A stretch of 64,000 nucleotides of DNA from Orobanche coerulescens (taxonomy: Eukaryota > Streptophyta > Magnoliopsida > Lamiales > Orobanchaceae). Every line of letters starts with the position of its first letter. The stretch's first letter is position 1. The position numbers and the translations under genes were made by a program. Positions 55,386 through 64,000 of this stretch are shown here, piece by piece. The notes under the pieces are model-generated. The model ran no database searches and was not told the origin of the DNA. It worked only from the letters and a program-made list of their open reading frames with translations. The stretch is from the NCBI GenBank assembly GCA_033398695.1, contig CM065815.1, forward strand, positions 145,373,001 through 145,437,000, read 5' to 3'.

Positions 55386-57747
55386 TGTAACACCCCGAGA
55401 TATTCAGGATTATTACAGTGCCATAAACACTTGATGTAAGAATTTACAAGGCTAAGAATTTAAAACAACATTAAATAAATACCAAACATAGAAATAGTTA
55501 TTACATCACCAGTCTAAAATGTACAAATCAATCCATATTCTAATACAAACTTCAAAAGACAACAAAACAACAGCGTACTCGAGTACTTTATTAAAACAGA
55601 ACTAAAATCTGACAAATCACTCCGGCCACAACATCACTCTGCACCCTCGTCGTCATGCAGCTCTAGTGGTTGTTTTCCCTCCCTACTGGATCCTGAACAT
55701 ATAACAAATGTTCACCCCCTAATGGGTTAGCACAACGATTCTAGTACATGTACGATAATTACACATCAATGATTTATTCAAGAAACCCTGAATAATAATG
55801 TTAATATAAATCACAACAAGTTTCTACAACGAGAAACAATAACAACATATAACACATCATGTCAATCTCAACATACTCGTGGTATTTCAATGATCCAGCG
55901 CACACAGCTATAGATTTCCATGATGATCCCGTCGGACCAACGCATGGTGGAATTACCTGTCCAACGATCCAGCACACACAGCTATAGATTCCCATGATGA
56001 TCCCGTCGAACCAACGCATGGTGGACAATTAATCACAACACATATGCACAATATAACAACAACATAACCGACATTAATACGCATGAATATAATTAAGGTA
56101 CTTGCCTTAGAAAGATGGCAAGAAAATAAGCACTTCAATGACTTCAACCGATTCGGAGGCCATCTCTACGATCAACCGTTTGCAACGCTTGATCCTTTAA
56201 ATAAATAGGAAAATAACAACAACTCAACTTTCGTAACAATTTAACGTATGAACATCTAACATCTACTACGGTCGGGTTAACACTCTAAGTCATCTGGTTC
56301 ACGGTTCAACTCATTCGACAAATGCTCGGTCGAACTAATGACATACTTCATGCGAATCAAATGTCTACAACGGAGATGAATGTCGACATCTACTGAATTC
56401 AAGGATATTCAAATTATCCTAAATTCATTTTCGATTCCAGATTATCATTTCCACCACTAGGTTCGGTTATTTCACACTACAACCGAGTTCTAGATTGATT
56501 CACCCCTATAATTCGTTCTTCCACAAACTATCCTTCTTGTCAAAGTTTATAAGTTCAAAACAATTGTTATCCATCAAAATACTTCGTTCCAATCATTAAC
56601 ATGAAGATCATCATGTTCAGAACTCACTACAAGTCATGAAGTGCTCCTCATACTACACATGAATTATTCTTAGTGAAGATCCTAAGAATTCATCTTCTTG
56701 AATATCCCTATTCTAAGTGATGGTATTAACAATACATTAGTAAACAAGTGACTCAGAATCGACATCCAAAATGTGCAACAAATCTCAGGAACTATATCCT
56801 AGGTTTAACATGCCAAGGTTCAATCACGATTCTCTTAACAACGAAGAACAATCCAAGTATAACTAAACCAATCTTCCTAAAATATGATATTCGATTACTA
56901 CGACATCCTTGAAATGTAATAATATCAGTAACATACTCAAGAAACTGAATTTCAGGTTGGGTTTAGTGTCAACATACCTTTCACGAAGAATTGACAATAA
57001 AAACGATCGGTAGAACTTGACAACGTAGGCTTGAACACCAATCCGAGATGTCTACGATCTTCTAAAACAGGTAGAAATGTTATGTAAGGATAATATGAGG
57101 GGGAGAAAACTCTCTAGACTTACAGAATTCGGATAGGGAATGAAAAGAAACGAGTTGAAATGAAATGGGATCTTGTCCCATTTATAATGTCCTGCACTTT
57201 ACGTACGTTAGCCTCAACTATTTACGAATGTTATCCACTTAACGTACGCTATTCGCAACCTTTAGCATACGTTAACGTCTAATGATAGCCTACTGCCTTG
57301 TTCCTGGTCCTCTATTACATACGCAACACCAACATTTTTACATACGTAATCATCTAGACATAGCCTACACTATCACCATCATCTAACGTACGTTAACCTC
57401 ATTAACCCGCTTTATGAAAAGACTGTCCAGGTTCATGCCACGGGAATCTTATCCGAGCCCACCACCAACTAGCCCATGTGCTCGCCAGACTCATCAATCG
57501 TTGACTGTTTTACGTACGTTATGCTTTGTCCATAGCGTATGCTATTCGTATCTCATAACGTACATTAAGCTTACTAGCTAGCGTATGTTATGACGTAATT
57601 GCATGCATGAATTTACAACGTTGATACGGTCATGCATGTTGATACGAATATGGCAAAGATCATACTTTGATTATTGATATCACAATTTCGATTAATACAA
57701 TGTTCAAATACAGACGAAAATACTCAACAATTTATCCGGACATTACA
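55386..57747 (-). repeat. 5-prime LTR of chromovirus B
   Basis: 2362 bp, + strand TGTAACACCCCG to GGACATTACA. Full-length partner of 40054-41751. It contains the duplicated GATCCAGCRCACACAGCT block (55890-56025), TATA (complement of 57180-57186) and the palindrome array (57195-57600). No gene. Confidence 0.92.
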
Positions 57748-57752
57748 GCACT

Positions 57753-59911
57753 TACCTCTAAAGGATCATGAACGGATCTATAACCGAGGTTTACTCGACA
57801 TACACAAAAAATATGAATAAAAGAGGACGAATAGTATCATGATAAGAGTCGGTTTCGAATTAAAGGTTTTGCCTGATATAATAATTGGTTAGCTCTATAT
57901 GTGAAACGAGAAAGGCATTATACGCACAAAAGGAGTATTGGTATAATGGGTCTAAATAATAATACATCATATTTTTACTTGAACAATCAGACAACAAAAT
58001 CCCGATTATGAATCCCCACCTTTAGGTTTATCTTCACATGTTCTTTTCAAAAAGTTTCTAACACAAGCATCAATTTCCCAAAAGAAAATATACGACTGAA
58101 AATGCTTTATTTATCATCATATATTACTATTATTTTCTTAAGATAAATCAGGAAAGAATTTTCAATGCTGTCCCGACTGGATCATCGTGTCACTGTTAAA
58201 TTATCAATCTTACTTTGCATGATTAACTATAAGATTAGTTTCAAAAAGTCCGAATAATATTAAAAATTCGTTAGGTGACAGAGTTTGATTTTTGAAAAGA
58301 AAATTGAAGATCACTTCTTTTACCGAAAATTTAAAAGTTCTGGCTGTCACCGTGAAAATAGTATGTATTGTAATTTTACATAAATTTACTCTTATTCAGG
58401 AAGTATATGCTTGCACAATGTGCAGCACTTGGCATGCTTGTCTCACTTCTAAGTAGGTTAAGAAGTCATCACCAAACGATAACCATAAGCTCATCGAAAT
58501 TACTAGATAAGGGTCGGGTTCATCAAGTTTGCAAATATGACCAACGTATTGGTTAGGACAGAGAGGTATAATCACAAGCTTGTGATATTCATATTTGGTG
58601 TCAAGATATGATAGAAATCTCTTAGATATTAGTCATTGAGGCCAGCGAACCGAAAGAAACAAAGATGAATCAAAAGAAAAGGGAACTGGTGGGAAGAAGC
58701 TGGCATTACGATTCATAGATCTGTTTTTTTTATTACACCCGTAAGTAAAGATTCATTACAGCCGTAACAAGGCTTCTAGAGTCTTCATCTAACCGCCATC
58801 ATTATGGCCATAATAGGTGATGTATAACGTCGTAACATGGCTTCGAGATTATTCTGATAGCCGCTCGCTTTGCTACTCTCGAGCCTCGTCACGTAGCATA
58901 CGTGGTTAGTAAAGCTTCGCCTCAACAATATCATTGCTTTCATAGCTCGTATCATTTTCGAAAAAGTACGCGGTTCTCTTTCGATGATTAATGATCGCTT
59001 TATACTGTCCAACTGGTCTTCATAGTGGATTAAATCCTCGCCCAGTACCTCAATGTAAGTAGAATTCAGAAATCAATCTTTGTTCTAAATATGCACCGGG
59101 CAATCGTGAATCTCGCGATTCCCAACAATCCGATCTCTACCCGACATGCCCATAATGAAGGGCTACCAAGAAATATATCGGTGAGGTTCAACTCAACGCA
59201 CATAAGGCCAACATATCAAAGAATATATAGATCAAAGTTTCGAAATTAAATTTCTTTTTAAAAATGGCATGTTTAATTTTTCAAAAGATTAGAAAATTTT
59301 GGCTGTTATGGTAATACCATGGGTTGTAAAATATATTACTCTCGTTCAAATAAAATACACGAGCCTAAGTATCGCTGAGAAATTCAACCCCATAGTGAAT
59401 TCTCTATCTCAAAGGATTTTGTCTTATCTCATTGCGATCTAATCTCCAGTACAACAAGTAGAATCTCATAGGTATTGAATTCGAATGAAAGATCAACACG
59501 ATTTATTCCTGTTCTCAAGGAATTTTACTCTTGGTAACCATCACCATACACCAGTATAAACTTTTTGAACATATAGGGTAAGAAAAATAATTAAAGTACT
59601 CTGAATAAGATCGAGGTACAAAAAAGAATGCCCCGCCTCCTCACAGGACTCAAATAATATCGAAATAAAATCAATGAGCACAATTCCAATAAAATACGGT
59701 TCACAAAAAGGATCTTCAATCTCAAAATGAAACACCAAATAGATTCAGAAAAGAAAGTAAGGACTAGAGCAACTTACAGTGCAGATCACACGAAACGATG
59801 GTAGTCAGTGATATTTCCCACACAAACAACACCCGACAACACGAAATGACAAAACAGACCCAATAACCGACGACCTAGGTATTCAGAAACCTAAGATCCA
59901 ATATCGTATTC
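57753..59911 (-). pseudogene. K internal region with protease remnant
   Basis: Mostly unreadable. At 59098-59160 the minus strand gives GMSGRDRIVGNREIHDCP, matching the protease C-terminal motif of A and B (SGERIVGNLETRDFPV). In 58785-59012 it gives SKMIRAMKAMILLRR, matching the protease-RT linker of A. Gag, RT, RNase H and integrase are not seen, so they were probably deleted. Next to C2 the primer site is degenerate (CGATATTGGATC). Confidence 0.6.
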
Positions 59912-59992
59912 TGTAACAACCTTGCCCCGGGTCAGAACTGTTACACTTCCGTGTATCCATTTCGAGAATCCACAAGGCAAGACCTGACTAAT

Positions 59993-60043
<51 letters not shown>

Positions 60044-61615
60044 GACCAATCAGGTCGAACATAAAACCAAACAACATACGTCAACCAGCAAGGTCGAAAA
60101 TGCAACACGTCCACAACATCCCGACCGGAAAGGTCGAACATGACGACAGCCACAACCTATTCAACATACATATAACAAACTCCAAGACAGTTCCCAAGCC
60201 CACACACATGCGTAACATCAATAAAAAGATACTCGCGAGTACTTACACAAACAAGACCAAAACAACTAAAACAACATCGCCCGAGAGAATATCACTGCTG
60301 CTCGTCGTCCTCGTGCCCTTCTTGTACTAGCTAGCTAATAAAATCTATACCTGAATACACAAAAAATGTATTCACCCCCGAAGGGGTCAGCAAACAGCTG
60401 GTGCAAGTACTTGATAATAGGAATATGTATAGCATGCAATAAAAGAAATATTGTGATGACTGATTATATTAATATATCAAGAAGAAGGATATTCTCACCC
60501 ACTACTAGTGCCTTAACAAATTTATGACAACAACATCGTCAATTCACGTCATTATTATGGAATAATACATATATCAAATTTCAATAACCACATGGGCTAT
60601 ACTGATATGAGGTTCGCACCCCATCATTTCCCAAAGGCCTCGTCAGACTATCCCCGGTTGTATAACCCGTCGAATGATATGAGGTTCCCACCCCATCATA
60701 CTCCAGAGCCCTCGTCAGGTCATTCCCCAGATTTATTCGACCACAAATCATAATTTCACAACATGTCGTCACATAACTTTGACGACGCAAGTCTCAAATC
60801 ATTATCCAAAACTTTCAGCAACTTTGCTTCTCAATCGCACTTGAAATAATGTTTCGAGGAATCCTCGATGAATTATTTATAAAATTATATCATTCCAAAA
60901 AGCAGTAATCAATGTTAGTCATTGAGTATTTACAGAAAATCTTTCTAAAATTATTTTTAAAAATATTTTTGAAATCCTTTCGAAACACAGTTTATTTCAA
61001 TGATATGAACAAAAGATTTGATTTCCGTTCCACTAGAATCGATAAGACCAGCCCCAGGATACTCGATATGTAATCAATTACGAATTCTAAACAAAAATTC
61101 ATCAACAATATATAAAAATAAGTTTAGATTTCAGGGCCAGATTACCTCCAATCCGGCGAGAATCGCTAAAATCGGTTGAAGAGGACTTGCTAACTTGATT
61201 CTCGGGCGTTGATTATGCTTTAAACTGCTCGAAACCGTGCCAGAATGTAATTCCATGGTTAGGGCCGAAGCCTCCTGTCCTTCAAGTCCGTTCCATGAAA
61301 AAATATGGCTGAAATTCGCCGTTTATCTCCAAAAAAACCGTAAGGTCGGTTGTAAGGGTAATTTAGTAAATTGGCCGCGGCCGACTGATATCCTTATCAT
61401 ATTTCGACCATAACTTGCTCATTCAGACTCGGAATGGATCGTCGTTTGTTCAATTGGGAAGCAACTCAATAGCTGTAAAATTTTAGAATTTTTATTTTTC
61501 TATAATTTATGGTGATTTACCAAAGTCAGTCCTTGCGCACAGCGCCTTCCAGAAAGGTCCACGCTTGACACTATTGTGGTACTCCATTTATAATATGAAT
61601 GATCCAGTAGTATAA
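59912..61615 (-). repeat. Family C LTR (copy C2), 5-prime LTR of K
   Basis: Reverse complement of C1 with interspersed differences. The border TGTAACAACC at 59912 is well placed next to the degenerate primer site. On the right it is cut at 61615 by the L-family LTR. It carries an expanded CA microsatellite (59994-60042). Confidence 0.75.
59994..60042. repeat. CA dinucleotide microsatellite
   Basis: About 24 uninterrupted CA repeats. The matching place in C1 (26545-26562) has about nine. Confidence 0.95.
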
Positions 61616-63120
61616 TGTAACACCCCCAAATCCCATTGGGTTATTACAGTGCCGTGGACCCCACACCAGGAGATCCACCAGGCGAACATGACTAAAATAC
61701 ATTAAAATTAACCAACAAGGGAGATCACAGTCCCTACCATGATATCCGACACAATATTCCGATAAGGAATTTCAACGACAACGGTGGGGCTACATGGCCA
61801 AAAATAAAAATACAACAACATCCACGAGCATCTACTCGGGTAATACATAATGACAATGACTGACAAATTGGAGAACACTCCAACTGACTGACCAACATGA
61901 ACAACTCGGACTAGTATCGCTCGAATGCCTCGTCGCCATCATCATGCCCCTGTGTCTCAACTCTCTCCTCGCAAGCACCTAAAACATGAAAACATGTTCC
62001 GCCCCCACGGCGCCAGTCATCCAGATAATGAACATCAAATACATGTATAACATGATATGCATCCAAAGGCAGAATGAAATGGCACAATGATAATAATAAT
62101 ACGATATGCTCACAAACCAATGTAAGAACTGAGCATTCGTGAAACACTATGCCCACGGCATACTATTAATACCTGTTCAACAGGTTAGAACATAAGTGCC
62201 CAACGACGAATCATAATCATAGAGTACCATAATGAATTACACGACATGAACCAAACCAGAACTGAATTAATTAAGAATCACAATGCCCGAAGGCTCCAAT
62301 GAAATTACCAAGACAATCACAAAGGCCTGAAAGCCACTCAGCCGAAGCTGTCAAGTATCACAATCACATGAAGCCAAAACAGCCCGAAGCTGTATCGATT
62401 AGGGCCGAAGCCACAGCACGAAGCCATATCACAATTAGGGCCGAAGCCACGGCACGAAGCCGTATCACAATTAGGCCATCCAATGGCCGTGACCTACTGA
62501 ATTGTAGGTGTTGGGAAACCAACCGTGAAGGTTCAAGCCCCAAACTTACCCATAATGAGATCATAAGCATGACCGTGACCTACTGAGTTGTAGGTGTTGG
62601 GAAACCAACCGCGAAGGTTCAAGCCCCAAGCTTACCCATAATGAAACCATCCAATGACCGTTGACCTACTGATTGGTAGGTGTTGGGGGAAACAACCGCG
62701 AAGGTTCAGGCCCCGCCAAACTTACCCCATAATGAGCACTAGCCGAGACTAGCCTCCAAAACATAATTAATCACAAATGGCAACGATCCCAAGATTACCG
62801 AATTCACGAAAATGATAGTGTGCTGCCTTGAGTCGTCCAACACGACAACAATGACTCACGGATGGGTACCGTCCTCGGCGGTCCCAATTCAATACCTCGA
62901 TTACCTTAGAATGGTCAATCGATAACAACGACACAACGGATGGAAACTATCCTCGATAGCCCCAATTCAATACCTCAATTGCCTTAGAATGGCCAACCGA
63001 TAACAATGATTCAGCGGATGATTCAATAAATCGATTGACTAAAAAAGGCCAATCGATAACAATGATACAACGAATGATGGAGCACCTCGATTGCCTTAGA
63101 ACAGCTAATCGATGACAATG
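61616..63120 (-). repeat. L-family LTR, truncated by a SIRE-type LTR
   Basis: + strand TGTAACACCCCC at 61616 and the following ATTACAGTGCCGTGG match the complement of the L LTR end. It contains two 36-bp hairpin units (complement; 62396-62467) and 56-bp-type repeats near 62900-63110. It is interrupted at 63120 by the SIRE-type LTR; the rest lies outside the window. No gene. Confidence 0.85.
62478..62735 (-). repeat. Tandem triplication in the L-family LTR
   Basis: Three copies of an 86-90 bp unit with GTGACCTACTGAGTTGTAGG and AACCGCGAAGGTTCA start near 62478, 62566 and 62650. The L element has a single copy. Confidence 0.75.
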
Positions 63121-64000
63121 TGTTGGCCACTTAAGTATACTAGATACAGTTTGGAAAAATGGTTTAAACAACAAACTGTACGGATTCTAAATCTGAGTGC
63201 GTAGCGGAAGTCTTGGATACAGTAGGTTGCTATGGATACAACAACTAAGTGTATGGTGTATACTTAATATATCACAGTAATTTAAAACAGTAAAAGCTGA
63301 AGGGTAAATAACACAATAATTAAAGTGGTTCGAGGTAAACCCCTCTACGTCCACTGGTCCTCCACACAGGAGTAAAAAGTTTATTATAATTACTGCGTAC
63401 ACAACTACATAATTATAAACAAACCTATCCTTGTATCGTTCACACAGATTGATACAAAGAATGTCGCTTTCAACCGTTCACACAGATTGCTTAAAGCTTT
63501 CTTCTTGACTAGCTTCTTCACACACAGTTCCAAAGCTTCGTCCTTATTCGTCCCACACAGGTCAGAATAACTTGTTGAGTTCACACAGAGCTCGGTTCTT
63601 ACACAAAGGTAAAAGGTAGGTAACCAGGTAAGAACAGCAGCTTTGAAGTTCTTGAGCTGATGATGGCTGTTCTTGATGTTGAGCACTGTATATCTCTTTC
63701 GTTCTTAATAGCAGTATGCTTTGGAGATATATTTGCTCTGATGATAACTTTTGATAGCTTGAGTGTTAGGTTACTTGAATCGATCTTCAATGTCTTCATA
63801 GGATATATATAGTCTCTCGAAGAAAGTATCCGTTGAGATGTATCCGTTTGAATAAGATTTCCTTCAACGGAATATGACATGATCCGATTTTGTGGGATTC
63901 TCAAGATTCGAAGATCGGCAAGATTTAAATACTTTATCCTTGAGTATTTAAATACTTCTTTGTTCAACGGGACTTGACTTGTGTTCCTTCTTGTCCTTTT
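63121..64000 (-). repeat. SIRE-type Copia LTR, cut by the window end
   Basis: + strand TGTTGGCCACTTAAGTATAC is the complement of the LTR end at 12763. 880 of about 1155 bp are visible. It is preceded by CAATG (63116-63120), the same 5-mer that flanks the element at 552-12763. Whether it is a solo LTR or one end of a full element cannot be seen. Confidence 0.9.

Larger units (their letters stand above)
40054..57747 (-). mobile_element. Tekay-type chromovirus B (Ty3/gypsy), complete ends, split by L
   Basis: GCACT at 40049-40053 and 57748-57752 flank it perfectly. On the minus strand: 5-prime LTR (57747-55386), primer site, gag, PR, RT, L insertion, rest of RT, RH, INT, chromodomain, 3-prime LTR (41751-40054). 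Own length without L is about 8.9 kb. It is the sister copy of A. The chromodomain module (QLRNKPIILVKVQWSRHGVE, EATWE) supports the Tekay/Del chromovirus group. Coding parts carry many stops. Confidence 0.9.
39143..61615 (-). mobile_element. Gypsy element remnant K, most of pol deleted (host of B)
   Basis: On the minus strand: 5-prime LTR C2 (61615-59912), a degenerate primer region, internal remnant (59911-57753), insertion B, further internal sequence (40053-39478) with a polypurine tract, and the first 335 bp of the 3-prime LTR (39477-39143). Only a protease-region remnant is recognisable inside. Own internal length without B is about 2.7 kb, too short for gag-pol. The 3-prime LTR start (TGTGAGACCCC) and C2 are assigned to one element by order and orientation, not by direct overlap. 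Confidence 0.6.

Noticed and set aside
59941..60153. ORF with poly-CV stretch
   Set aside because: Translation of the CA microsatellite and LTR end.
62299..62586. ORF with repeated RAEATARSHITI peptide
   Set aside because: The same 36-bp repeat on the other strand inside an LTR.
1..64000. Host genes, tRNA, rRNA, satellite arrays
   Set aside because: None recognised on either strand; all convincing coding similarity is to retrotransposon proteins.

Overview
The window is plant nuclear DNA made almost entirely of nested LTR retrotransposons. I see no host protein gene, rRNA or tRNA. Tekay-type chromovirus, Athila-type and SIRE-type Copia coding remnants, tRNA-iMet-type primer sites and very long LTRs all point to repeat-rich, probably pericentromeric heterochromatin of an angiosperm. 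The species cannot be named from this.

Block 1 (1-24490). A degraded Athila-type Ty3/gypsy element on the + strand (1-551, 12769-16268) has a 12.2 kb SIRE-type Copia element inserted in its integrase (552-12763; 5-bp duplication CAATG). The Copia copy has both LTRs, a frameshifted gag-pol and two extra 3-prime ORFs behind their own TATA box. A minus-strand Tekay-type chromovirus (element A, 16269-24490) entered the Athila 3-prime region; its 5-prime LTR is cut off at 24490.

Block 2 (24491-39142). A truncated gypsy LTR (C1) is followed by a broken Copia element J. J's 5-prime LTR (26644-26821 plus 33829-35081) is split by a solo LTR H (26822-33828). H itself holds two solo LTRs, D (27376-30996) and I (32052-33506), and D holds solo LTR E (29450-30585). 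Five nesting boundaries here have recognisable target-site duplications. J's gag, PR, INT and RT are pseudogenes, and J stops abruptly after RT.

Block 3 (39143-61615). A pol-deleted minus-strand gypsy remnant K is split by a complete minus-strand Tekay-type element B (40054-57747; duplication GCACT). B's RT is in turn split by a plus-strand element L (44173-52925; duplication ATAAA). L has LTRs of about 3.2 kb around a gag-only interior, like a TR-GAG non-autonomous element.

Block 4 (61616-64000). A minus-strand LTR of the L family is interrupted by a minus-strand LTR of the SIRE family, which runs off the window.

The most unusual theme is regulatory. LTRs of unrelated families (Tekay gypsy, the L/D family, Copia J) carry dense arrays of the same short palindrome, roughly TAGCGYACGCTA, just upstream of the TATA box. 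Other families in the window (SIRE LTR, solo LTR E, the Athila env-like promoter) have different palindromes in the same place, and solo LTR I has a cluster of W-box cores. The L LTRs also carry a 36-bp tandem repeat whose RNA would fold into UUCG-loop hairpins.
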